Assembly: GCA_041653875.1 (NCBI GenBank)
Contig: JBAZEM010000014.1
Location: forward strand, 6,129 to 70,128
Direction of reading: 5' to 3'
Source: VSJD01 sp041653875
Lineage (GTDB): Bacteria; Verrucomicrobiota; Kiritimatiellia; JAAZAB01
Length of the DNA stretch: 64,000 nt
A program made the translations under genes and the position numbers. The notes beneath the pieces were generated by a model. That model was given only the letters and a program-made list of their open reading frames with translations, did not search any database and was not told the DNA's origin. Shown one piece after another: positions 28,209-35,407 of the stretch; within the stretch, counting starts at the first letter, position 1; every line of letters starts with the position of its first letter.

Positions 28209-29459
28209 ATGATATTTCCGCATACAATCCGCACCTTTCCGCACGGCCGGCGGGTCTTCCTGCCGTTTCTGTTGCTTGCCCTCTGCTACAGCGATCCGGC
28301 CTGGGCCCGGAAGGAAAAAATCGTTCGCCCCGAATGGATCGCCCAGCCCAAGACCGACGACAGTCTTTATCTGTACCGGGTCGGGCATGCCACGAACCAG
28401 CCTTCCGCCGATACTGCGCGCGATGCCGCTTTCCAGGATGCGGTTCGGCAGGTAGCCGGTATTTTCATGCCTGCGATCAGGGGAAACCTGTCCGTCACCC
28501 AGGTCATGGCTGCCGTGTCCCTGCGGAACGTGGATATCCTTCCCGACTGCGTGCACACGGAGCCGGCCGCCCGCGGCTATGAGGGCTGGGTCCAGGTCAG
28601 CTACCCGCTGGCCGAAAAGCAGAAAATAATCCGCCGGATCGAACAGGGGGAAAAGGCCGATCAACTGTGGACGGAAGCCAATTCCGAGGTCACGCAGGGC
28701 CATTACGAGCCGGCCCGGAAATTATTGAAACAGATTGTCGAGGGCCGGGGCCAGGCCCTGTTCATGACCGCGGACATGGACGAAGTCCGGCTGGTTCTCG
28801 GCGACACCTATCGCGAGCAGAACAATGCGCTCGATGCCCGCTGCTGGTACGAAAGCGTCTTGCATACGACCGCTTCCGACCAATGGAAAACAAAGGCAGC
28901 GGAGGCCCTTGGCCATTTGCCGGATCCGCCCAGATTCTGGCCGCTTCAGGATCGGTGGAATGGCCGGAAAGTGGCGCTCCTGTGCGCGATTCGGGATGAC
29001 AAACCCTGCCGGCGTTTTTTGGACCTGGCCAATGTGCTGACCAAAGACTGCGGCGAAGCGCGGCTGGACAGCGCGGATATCGCCCGGGGGCTGGACGAAG
29101 AAAGTTTGGCGGCTTGTTTCGACAAAATGGATTTTTCCGCCGCCGGCAAAGCCGCTTTGGCCCAGCAGGCCGGTGTGATTTTGGCCGTGCTGTTCGATAT
29201 CGATCCGCGGAAAAGGGGGACAACCACCCAGATGTATGGCGTAACCATCCCGGCCATGGATTCCATGGTGCGTTTCTTTGTCGTGCGCGCAGAGGATGGC
29301 CGGATTATTTACAACGGCCAGTTCAAGGAGACGGCGGGAGTTTTTGCCGAATCGCGTCTGGCCGACCGCGCCGCCGCGATCATGATCGCCAAATACCTGG
29401 CGCCCCAGTGTCCGGTCATCGGCATGCCGTTAAAGGCCGGCCCGGACAACGGCAAATGA
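28209..29459 (+). CDS. LPP20-type periplasmic protein
   Basis: A 416-residue exported protein with a signal peptide (about residues 14-33). Its N-terminal domain is a paralogue of domain 1 of the preceding gene: RPEWIAQPKTDDSLYLYRVG followed by DTARDAAFQDAVRQVA. A helical repeat (about 150-240: EQGEKADQLWTEANSEVTQG, then ARKLLKQIVEGRG) looks TPR-like. The C-terminal third carries QAGVILAVLFDIDPRKRG and DSMVRFFVVRAEDGRIIYNG, similar to CsgG-type domains. It ends with a strong terminator 35 bp downstream. This protein and its neighbour probably arose by duplication of the LPP20 domain. Confidence 0.7.
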   Translation: MIFPHTIRTFPHGRRVFLPFLLLALCYSDPAWARKEKIVRPEWIAQPKTDDSLYLYRVGHATNQPSADTARDAAFQDAVRQVAGIFMPAIRGNLSVTQVMAAVSLRNVDILPDCVHTEPAARGYEGWVQVSYPLAEKQKIIRRIEQGEKADQLWTEANSEVTQGHYEPARKLLKQIVEGRGQALFMTADMDEVRLVLGDTYREQNNALDARCWYESVLHTTASDQWKTKAAEALGHLPDPPRFWPLQDRWNGRKVALLCAIRDDKPCRRFLDLANVLTKDCGEARLDSADIARGLDEESLAACFDKMDFSAAGKAALAQQAGVILAVLFDIDPRKRGTTTQMYGVTIPAMDSMVRFFVVRAEDGRIIYNGQFKETAGVFAESRLADRAAAIMIAKYLAPQCPVIGMPLKAGPDNGK

Positions 29460-29493
29460 CAAGGGAAGCCGCGGGCCACCGATTGATTTGTAG

Positions 29494-29520
29494 CGCGTCA
29501 CGGTGTGACGCGGTTTTTTT
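29494..29520 (+). terminator. Intrinsic terminator
   Basis: A perfect 8-bp stem CGCGTCAC / GTGACGCG (29494-29501 and 29505-29512) with a 3-base loop is followed by a G and a run of seven T (29514-29520). It closes the plus-strand CsgG/LpoB/LPP20 cluster ahead of the convergent FGE-fusion gene. Confidence 0.85.
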
Positions 29521-29549
29521 CCGCTCGGGACAGGCGCGCGGCGCTGCAA

Positions 29550-30794
29550 TTAAAATCCAGCCACCACCACGCGAAAGCCAAGGTCGTCGCTGGTGTAGCC
29601 GCCATGGTGGTCGTCGCTGTATTGATGCGCGAAATGTGAAGGGGCATCCTCGTAGGAGCCGCCTCTGACGAGATATTGCTTGCCCCAGGATTGGATCGGG
29701 GTGTCGCACCACTCCCAGACGTTCCCGTGCATGTCGTAAATCCCCCAGCTGTTGGACTTTTTCTCGCCGACCGGGTGGGTCGTATCGCCGCTGTTATCGG
29801 CATACCAAGCCGCCTGCGCCAGGTCCGGAAGGTTGTTGCCTGTGTTGTATTTCGTCGCGGCGCCGGCCCAGCAGGCATATTCCCATTCGGTGGCGGCCGG
29901 CAGGCGCACCGTGAGCGGCGCGCCTTCTTTCGACCGGTTTTTTGCGTTACAAACGGCCTCCAACCTGTGACAAAACTCGGCGGCGTCCCGGAAACTGACG
30001 TTTTCCACCGGATGCTTCGGCCCTTTGAAACGGGACGGATTATTTCCCGAAAGCGTGGTCCACTGTTCTTGCGTGACTTCATATTTGCCCAGCCAGAAGC
30101 CCTGTATGGGAATAATCCGCCGCGCCGAGCGACTGCCCTCATTGAGCACGACCAGGTCTCCATCCGGAACCCAGACAAGTTCAAGGAGAATGCCCTGGCC
30201 CAGATCGATGGTTAAGGGCTGCCCCGGTTTGGCGGCGGCGGACTGGACAGCGCCCGTTGCGGCGCCGCCTGTTCCGGCCGTTGCAACGGTGGTGAGGATG
30301 GCTGCATCCACCGACAGGCCGAGAAGTTGCCGCGCGTTGTTTACGGCGGCGACACGCAGCAAGTCTTCAAGCCGGCCTTCATGGTCGGTTGTGGCCATGG
30401 CTTCCACGTAACCGCTCTCCACGCTGACCAGCCGGCTGTTGATGGTGAAGAGGTCGCCTATTTTTCCCACACTACCGATGACGATGTGTTGGGCGGCCAG
30501 GATCTTTCCGACCTCAATGGCGCCGGATGTGTCGGTGGCGCTCAGTGCCACCTGGTTCTCCTTGAGAACCTGCTCCGCCTGGGCGCGTTCGATCATGCGA
30601 TACTTGTCGGTCTTGCCGATTTCGCTGAAAATACGTTCTGAAACCAGGCGCGCTTGCCCTTCGTTGACGCCGCTCAGCGGCTGAAAGGTCATGACTGCGC
30701 AGGTAGGCTTGTCAGCGGCCCAGGCGGCGAGGGTGGCCGTCAATAAAGCCGGGAAAAGCAACCACCGTTGGCGTTGAGTAGTGAATATCTTCAT
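29550..30794 (-). CDS. CsgG-like domain fused to an FGE-sulfatase (SUMF1-type) domain
   Basis: A 414-residue exported protein with a signal peptide (about residues 1-26, AAWA cleavage). Residues 28-160 are CsgG-like: CAVMTFQPLSGVNEGQARL, then DKYRMIERAQAEQVLKE and IEVGKILAAQHIVIGSVG. Residues 195-414 are a formylglycine-generating enzyme/SUMF1-type domain: GFWLGKYEVTQEQW, HPVENVSFRDAAEFCHRLE, LPAATEWEYACWAG, GIYDMHGNVWEWC and GGSYEDAPSHFAH. In PVC bacteria such domains often act in non-enzymatic binding roles. A fusion to a CsgG-type module is unusual. The gene is convergent to the preceding cluster. Confidence 0.85.
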   Translation of the reverse strand: MKIFTTQRQRWLLFPALLTATLAAWAADKPTCAVMTFQPLSGVNEGQARLVSERIFSEIGKTDKYRMIERAQAEQVLKENQVALSATDTSGAIEVGKILAAQHIVIGSVGKIGDLFTINSRLVSVESGYVEAMATTDHEGRLEDLLRVAAVNNARQLLGLSVDAAILTTVATAGTGGAATGAVQSAAAKPGQPLTIDLGQGILLELVWVPDGDLVVLNEGSRSARRIIPIQGFWLGKYEVTQEQWTTLSGNNPSRFKGPKHPVENVSFRDAAEFCHRLEAVCNAKNRSKEGAPLTVRLPAATEWEYACWAGAATKYNTGNNLPDLAQAAWYADNSGDTTHPVGEKKSNSWGIYDMHGNVWEWCDTPIQSWGKQYLVRGGSYEDAPSHFAHQYSDDHHGGYTSDDLGFRVVVAGF

Positions 30795-30846
30795 GAGATC
30801 GGCATATCTTATGCGGGGCCTGTCGAATATTCAACGATAATTTGAC

Positions 30847-30874
30847 GTGACAGTCGCCGGACGATCGATATAAT
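30847..30874 (+). promoter_or_regulatory. Predicted sigma-70-type promoter for the lipoprotein pair
   Basis: GTGACA at 30847-30852 and a perfect TATAAT at 30869-30874 are 16 bases apart. An overlapping TTGACG lies five bases upstream. Transcription would start about 100 bases before the lipoprotein ATG at 30979. The short divergent gap from the FGE-fusion gene places it well. Confidence 0.6.
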
Positions 30875-30978
30875 AATGAAATTGCAAGGTTGATTCCCGG
30901 GGCGTTGCCCGCTTCGGCGGGACACATTGGCGCGGCCGGGGGCGCGATCGGCAGGCAATGTAAAAAAGGAGGCGGCAA

Positions 30979-31329
30979 ATGCGCGGCATACGGAAGACAA
31001 TTGGCGTCGGGTTGATGGGGGGTTACATTCTCGCGTTGGCCGGTTGCGCTCATTTTCCCGGCGGCCTTGCGCCGTCGAGCACGCCGCTGGAAGGACGGAA
31101 ATATACCGTGCTGGGGCGGACGGAGGGGGCCGACAACTATGTTCTGCTCTTCTGTGTATTGCCGGTGACCGGCGCCAACACGATCCGCCGCGCCATGGAT
31201 CGGGCTTGCGCGAAGGCGGGCGGCGATGCCCTGATCGATGTCACGGTCGAGAGTCATTCCGAGTTCTGGATTCTGTTTGCGCGGTACGTAACGACGGTGG
31301 AAGGCACCGCGATCCGATTCAACAAATAA
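30979..31329 (+). CDS. Small lipoprotein of unknown function
   Basis: A 116-residue lipoprotein: the signal segment ends in the lipobox ALAGC (Cys23). The mature part contains YTVLGRTEGADNYVLLFCVL and NTIRRAMDRACAKAGGDALI, then a hydrophobic strand WILFARYVTTVEGTAI. The pattern resembles small TRL-type lipoproteins encoded beside surface proteins, but I cannot name a family with confidence. The strong ribosome-binding site AAGGAGGCGGC precedes the ATG by five bases. It lies 11 bp before the repeat-containing surface protein gene and probably shares its promoter. Confidence 0.65.
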   Translation: MRGIRKTIGVGLMGGYILALAGCAHFPGGLAPSSTPLEGRKYTVLGRTEGADNYVLLFCVLPVTGANTIRRAMDRACAKAGGDALIDVTVESHSEFWILFARYVTTVEGTAIRFNK

Positions 31330-31340
31330 GGGGAGGGACG

Positions 31341-31976
31341 ATGAAATATTCATGGGCTTCCGTGCTTGTCGCCGGCGTTATGCTGGGGTGGGGGTTTCAG
31401 GCGTCATCGGCCGCCGAGTTGGGCCGCTGGAAACCGCGGGAACAGGCGGGGGCAACCCTTTCCGGCGCGGGCGCGACGGCGTTGCAGTTGTCACTCTGTA
31501 ACCCGCTGCAGCTGTTTCGGGAGGACTTCGATGTCTATGGCTTGCGCTTAAACCTTCCCTACGGGAAAAACGCCTCGGTCTATGGCGCGGATATCGGCGT
31601 GTTCGGGTGGGCGGCCAATGAAGCGGGCGCCCTTCAATTGGGTGTCGTAAATCGGTGTGGATCCTTGGCCGGCGCCCAGATTGGCGGGTTGTGCAACTTG
31701 GCGGACAAGGAAATGTCCGGCTTTCAACTTGCCGTTTTCAGTATGGCCGGCCAATTGGGAAATGGATTCCAGCTCGGGCTGGCGAATGTGAGCGGGGAAA
31801 ATTACAGCGGGGTCCAGATCGGTGGCTTCAATTATGGCCGGGGCGATGTGTATGGATTGCAATTGGGAGTGGTTAATGTCGCCACGACCATGACGGGCCT
31901 CCAAATTGGCCTGTTAAATTTCATCTGGAAAAGCCAGTTTATCGCGTTTGCCCCCATCATCAACGGGTATTTCTAA
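31341..31976 (+). CDS. Surface-repeat protein (LA_2272-like)
   Basis: A 211-residue exported protein with a signal peptide (about residues 1-25, ASSA cleavage). The mature half consists of repeats of a roughly 20-residue unit with aliphatic and aromatic residues around LGVVN, IGGLCN, LAVFS, LGLAN, IGGFN, LGVVN and IGLLN. Such repeats occur in LA_2272-type surface proteins of Leptospira and relatives, which fold as a beta solenoid. It is probably surface-associated and is encoded directly after the small lipoprotein. The ATG at 31341 has GGGAGGGACG upstream; a longer frame starting at 30927 would overlap the lipoprotein gene. Confidence 0.7.
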   Translation: MKYSWASVLVAGVMLGWGFQASSAAELGRWKPREQAGATLSGAGATALQLSLCNPLQLFREDFDVYGLRLNLPYGKNASVYGADIGVFGWAANEAGALQLGVVNRCGSLAGAQIGGLCNLADKEMSGFQLAVFSMAGQLGNGFQLGLANVSGENYSGVQIGGFNYGRGDVYGLQLGVVNVATTMTGLQIGLLNFIWKSQFIAFAPIINGYF

Positions 31977-31981
31977 GGCTG

Positions 31982-32062
31982 GCGATGCCCGCAACCCGGC
32001 GCCGGCGGCGCGGCGATGGAGGCCCATCGCCCTCCAATAATTTATACATGAAAAAACGTGTA
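31982..32062. repeat. Dispersed palindromic element, copy A
   Basis: The 39-base core at 32009-32047 is the reverse complement of 61084-61122 with two mismatches. The core contains the palindrome GGCGATGG / CCATCGCC and AATTTATAC; a second small hairpin (TTTATACATG / CGTGTATAAA) flanks it. The shared GGTTGCGGGC lies at the far end of both copies. It fills the gap between the surface-repeat gene and the next gene and may carry a terminator. Confidence 0.8.
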
Positions 32063-32084
32063 TAAATTTCAGAAAGGTTCTAAT

Positions 32085-32708
32085 ATGGCCGCGGTCAGCG
32101 AATGGATTGTCAGGGAATATTTCGAACAGCAAGGTTACATGGTCGTTCAGCCCTGCAAGTATTTCGTCACCGGCCGGCCCAAGCGGATGGACGAGGAAAT
32201 CGACCTGATCGTGGAGCACCCGCTGATCGCCGAACTGCGCCGGCCGGATACCATGCTCTGGTCCGCCAAAGACCTGAAAACCGTTCCGCGGGCGGTCGTT
32301 GGCGTGTATGGCTGGCATACGGAACGCATCTATCCCGCCATGCTGGAGCATATTCCCGAAATCGCGCGCTTCGCCGGCGCGGACGCGGTGCGCTCGGCGG
32401 AGCGGCGGACAGGCCGGTCGGGCTTCGTCAAAATTCTCTGTCTGCCCCGGCTCCCGGTCTCGGAAAAACTGCGGCTTGACACCCTGGACCTGCTGAAACA
32501 GAAAGGCGTCGATGGGGTCCTTTCTTTCCGCACGATGCTTTTGGAGCTGCTGGAGGGCGTGGATACCAAAAAAAATTACGAGAAGTCGGATCTTCTGCAA
32601 ATCCTGCGCATCCTGAAAAACTACGATCTGCTGAAGGCGCCGCAACTGGAGCTGTTTGCCCTTCGCAAACGCCGCCCGCGCCGGAGCGCCGCCGCGCCGG
32701 CCAGCTAA
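32085..32708 (+). CDS. Uncharacterised protein, possible PD-(D/E)XK-like
   Basis: A 207-residue soluble protein of no recognised family. The N-terminal pattern EWIVREYFEQQGYMVVQPC followed by RPKRMDEEIDLIVEHP resembles the start of YraN/UPF0102 nuclease-fold proteins, which are often encoded beside dprA as here, but the expected EVK motif after it is missing. The C-terminal third is helical with KNYEKSDLLQILRILKNYDLL. The ATG at 32085 has AGAAAGG ahead of it; the earlier GTG at 32058 lies inside the repeat element. The nuclease suggestion is weak inference. Confidence 0.5.
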   Translation: MAAVSEWIVREYFEQQGYMVVQPCKYFVTGRPKRMDEEIDLIVEHPLIAELRRPDTMLWSAKDLKTVPRAVVGVYGWHTERIYPAMLEHIPEIARFAGADAVRSAERRTGRSGFVKILCLPRLPVSEKLRLDTLDLLKQKGVDGVLSFRTMLLELLEGVDTKKNYEKSDLLQILRILKNYDLLKAPQLELFALRKRRPRRSAAAPAS

Positions 32709-32727
32709 ATGAATTTATGATTTTTGA

Positions 32728-32899
32728 CTTGCCTGGGCGAAGCGCTCCGGCGGAGCCTGGTTGCGGATTGCGGATTTCAGATAGGACAGAGCGCAATACA
32801 CAGTCAGCATCGAGTGTTTCATCGTGATATTGGACGGTTCTGCAATCATCAATCCGGAATCAACAACCAGGCTTCGCCGGAGCGCTTCGCCCAGGCGAG
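32728..32899. repeat. Long inverted repeat upstream of dprA (gcctgggcgaagcgctccgg word)
   Basis: Left arm 32728-32763 and right arm 32864-32899 pair at 34 of 36 positions. The 100-base loop contains a smaller pair (GATTGCGGATTTC / AATCCGGAATC). The structure ends 13 bases before the first dprA ATG, so it may influence dprA translation or terminate the upstream transcript. Confidence 0.85.
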
Positions 32900-32912
32900 T
32901 CCGCAATTCTTA

Positions 32913-34046
32913 ATGATGGATTCCCGCACAGCCTATATTGCGCTCAATATGATGGCGGACATCGGGCCGGTCAGCGTCCGGGCCCTGGTGGCCGCGCTCG
33001 GTTCGCCCCAGGCCATTTTCCAGGCCGCCAAAGGCGATTTGCTCGGGGTCGAAGGCATCGGCCCGGCCCTGGCCGCAAAGATTGTGAGCCGGCGCGGACG
33101 CCTTCGGCCGGATGAGGAGTTGGCGCGCGCCCGTAAACTGGGATGCGACATCGTCACGCCGGCGGACGCCACCTATCCCAAACCGTTACTGACGATCCAC
33201 GATCCGCCGCTGGCGCTCTATGTCTGGGGGACGCTGGCGCCGGGCGACAAACGCGCCCTGGCTGTGGTGGGATCCCGGCATACCTCCCTGTATGGCCGCG
33301 AGACGGCCGAAAAATTTGCCTTCCATCTGGCCAAGTCCGGTTTTGTCGTGGTCAGCGGGCTGGCGCGAGGCATCGACACCGCCGCGCACCGCGGCGCCCT
33401 GCAAGGCGGCGGCCGGACGCTGGCCGTGCTTGGCGGCGCGCTGGATTGCCTGTATCCCGAGGAAAACGCCGCGCTGGCTTCGGGCATTGCCCGCCAGGGC
33501 GCCGTGCTGAGCGAATTTCCGTTGGGCCGCCAGCCCGATCGAACCACGTTCCCCATGCGCAACCGCATCGTCAGCGGCCTTTGCATGGGCGTCCTTGTGG
33601 TCGAAGCCGGCTCCACCAGCGGCGCGCTCATTACCGCCCATCAGGCGCTCGATCAAGGCCGGTGCGTGTTTGCCGTTCCCGGCCGGATCGACTCGCCGGC
33701 CTCCAAAGGCAGTCACCGCTTGATCAAACAAGGCGCGCGCCTGGTCGAGAGTGTGGACGATGTCCTCGAGGAATTCGAATTCCTGATTCCGCCGGCCGGG
33801 CCCGGGGCCTTGCCAGGGCAAAGCGCTCTTGTCTGGGCGAAGCCTGACGCCGCAAATCTTCCGCCGCTGAACCCGGACGAGGAAAAGATCGTGTGCGCCC
33901 TGGCCGAGGAGGAACTGGATATGGATGTCCTGACCCGGACAACCGGCGTGCCGGCCGCCGCCCTCAGCGTGTCGATCCTGGGGCTCGAAATGAAGCGCGT
34001 GGTGCGCATGTTGCCCGGCCGGCGCGTGGCGCTGATCAGAAGATAA
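32913..34046 (+). CDS. dprA: DNA processing protein DprA
   Basis: A 377-residue protein that loads RecA onto single-stranded DNA during transformation and recombination. An N-terminal helix-hairpin-helix region (MADIGPVSVRALVAAL and GVEGIGPALAAKIVS) precedes the Rossmann-fold DprA core: VVGSRHTSLYGRETAEKF, VVSGLARGIDTAAHRGAL, LGGALDCLYPEENAAL, GAVLSEFPLG, FPMRNRIVSGL and EAGSTSGALITA. A C-terminal winged-helix region (310-377) completes it. The first ATG (32913) and the second (32916) are equally plausible. Upstream open frame to 32724 lies within the inverted repeat and is not used. Confidence 0.92.
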   Translation: MMDSRTAYIALNMMADIGPVSVRALVAALGSPQAIFQAAKGDLLGVEGIGPALAAKIVSRRGRLRPDEELARARKLGCDIVTPADATYPKPLLTIHDPPLALYVWGTLAPGDKRALAVVGSRHTSLYGRETAEKFAFHLAKSGFVVVSGLARGIDTAAHRGALQGGGRTLAVLGGALDCLYPEENAALASGIARQGAVLSEFPLGRQPDRTTFPMRNRIVSGLCMGVLVVEAGSTSGALITAHQALDQGRCVFAVPGRIDSPASKGSHRLIKQGARLVESVDDVLEEFEFLIPPAGPGALPGQSALVWAKPDAANLPPLNPDEEKIVCALAEEELDMDVLTRTTGVPAAALSVSILGLEMKRVVRMLPGRRVALIRR

Positions 34047-34103
34047 GTGTGCGGTGTTCAGTGGTTCAGTGTTCAGGAAGATAATGGCCGCATTGGCCAA
34101 AAA

Positions 34104-34189
34104 GTATGGGTGTAAGGGAGTTTGGGTGTATGGGCGTAAAGAATTTTCTGTATTTCACCCCTTACGCCCCTACTCCGATACTCCCATAC
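34104..34189. repeat. Intergenic inverted repeat (gtatgggtgtaaggg word)
   Basis: Left arm about 34104-34139 and right arm about 34162-34189 carry the same word as at 9.15-9.21 kb (GTATGGGTGTAAGGGAG and CTCCCATAC). The arms pair imperfectly. The structure ends eight bases before the recombinase ATG at 34198. The preceding 50 bases contain a related short word (GTGTTCAGTGGTTCAGTG). Confidence 0.75.
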
Positions 34190-34197
34190 GCATTCTT

Positions 34198-35217
34198 ATG
34201 AATATAAAGGATGACCCCTGTATCGCGCATTTTGTGCGTCACCTGGATGGCGAGCGCAACGCTTCGAGGCATACCATCAGCAGTTATCTGATTGACCTGG
34301 AGCAGTTTGTCCGGACCCAGTGGGGCGCGGAAGCCAAGCCGCCCTATGCCTGGCCGGACGTGGATAAATTTTCCGCCCGCAAGTTTATCGTGCACTGCCA
34401 GCAGCAGGCGGCCGCGGCCACGACCGTCAACCGTAAACTCTCCAGCCTGCGGTCGTTCTTCAAGTTTCTGAGCCGGGAGGAGCGCGTTACGCAGAATCCG
34501 TTTGCCGGTGTCATCTCGCCCAAACGCGGCAAACCCCTGCCCAAGGTGCTGACGCGCCAGGAAGTGACCCGCCTGCTGGAGGCGCCGCGCCAGGCGGCCG
34601 CGGAAGCGCAGGCCGAGTCGCCGGCTTCGGCCGGGGATCCGGATGCCGCCAAGCGCTTGTGGCCGGATTATGCCGCCAGCCGCGACACGGCGATCCTGGA
34701 AATCCTTTACAGCACCGGGATGCGGGTCAGCGAGCTGGCGGGCATGAATGAAAACGACATCGATCTGCTCGCAGGCGTGGTTAAAGTCCGGGGTAAAGGC
34801 AAGAAAGAGCGCCTGTGTCTCTTGGGCAAGCCGGCTGTGAAGGCTATGCAGGCCGCGCTGGAAAAGCGCGCCATGCTGGCCGGGATGTTCAAGCGTGCCC
34901 GCCTGCATCGTTGCGCGAAGCATTGCGGGCAGGCCGTCGCCGCGCTCGTTTTCGTTAGCCATACGGGCGGCCGGTTGACCACGCGTTCGATCGAGCGGCT
35001 CATGAAACGGTACCTGATCAAGGCCGGCCTTGATCCCCGCATGTCGCCGCATGCCTTGCGGCATTCGTTTGCCACGCATTTGCTGGATGCCGGCGCCGAC
35101 TTGCGCAGTGTCCAGGAATTGCTTGGGCACGCCAGTCTTTCCACGACCCAGATTTACACGCATGTCACGGTGGAGCGGCTCAAGCAGGTTTATGACGAAG
35201 CCCACCCAAGGGCCTGA
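34198..35217 (+). CDS. Tyrosine recombinase (XerC/XerD family)
   Basis: A 339-residue site-specific recombinase. The N-terminal SAM-like domain (NTISSYLIDLEQF-like start, LRSFFKFLSREERVTQNPF) is followed by the catalytic domain with all key residues: Arg in YSTGMRVSELAGM, Lys in GKGKKERLC, HxxR in SPHALRHSFAT, His in LLGHASLST and the nucleophile Tyr in TQIYTHV. XerC/D resolves chromosome dimers at dif. There is no IntI-specific insertion. It includes a roughly 30-residue polar insert (AEAQAESPASAGDPDAAK). The start at 34198 follows the repeat; the longer upstream frame is within repeat DNA. Confidence 0.88.
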   Translation: MNIKDDPCIAHFVRHLDGERNASRHTISSYLIDLEQFVRTQWGAEAKPPYAWPDVDKFSARKFIVHCQQQAAAATTVNRKLSSLRSFFKFLSREERVTQNPFAGVISPKRGKPLPKVLTRQEVTRLLEAPRQAAAEAQAESPASAGDPDAAKRLWPDYAASRDTAILEILYSTGMRVSELAGMNENDIDLLAGVVKVRGKGKKERLCLLGKPAVKAMQAALEKRAMLAGMFKRARLHRCAKHCGQAVAALVFVSHTGGRLTTRSIERLMKRYLIKAGLDPRMSPHALRHSFATHLLDAGADLRSVQELLGHASLSTTQIYTHVTVERLKQVYDEAHPRA

Positions 35218-35403
35218 AGAAATGAAGAATGCAGAATGAAGAATGCAGAATTGAAGAAACAGAAAAGCCTTACGGGTTTACGGGCCAGTGGCCCGACGGT
35301 TGGAAACTAAAAATAAGATTGAACAAGAAGCGTTAGGCAGGCATTGTTCTCTCCGTTCAAACGGTTTTAATTCTGCATTTTTCATTCTGCATTCTGCATT
35401 TCT
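35218..35403. repeat. Long inverted repeat (gaatgcagaatg word)
   Basis: Arms 35218-35251 and 35370-35403 pair at 32 of 34 positions across a 118-base loop. The word GAATGCAGAATG also occurs at 46,722-46,742 and the 47.43-47.55 kb repeat. The left arm begins one base after the recombinase stop region, and the right arm ends five bases before the kdtA ATG. Confidence 0.85.
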
Positions 35404-35407
35404 TATT

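Noticed and set aside
30806..30834. A minus-strand promoter-like pair (TTGAAT, 17 bases, TAAGAT) ahead of the FGE-fusion gene
   Set aside because: Both boxes have two mismatches and transcription would begin only about five bases before the start codon.
34198..35217. Integron integrase interpretation of the tyrosine recombinase
   Set aside because: The IntI-specific extra helix region is absent; motifs and gene neighbours fit chromosomal XerC/XerD. It is also 22 kb from the attC-like elements.
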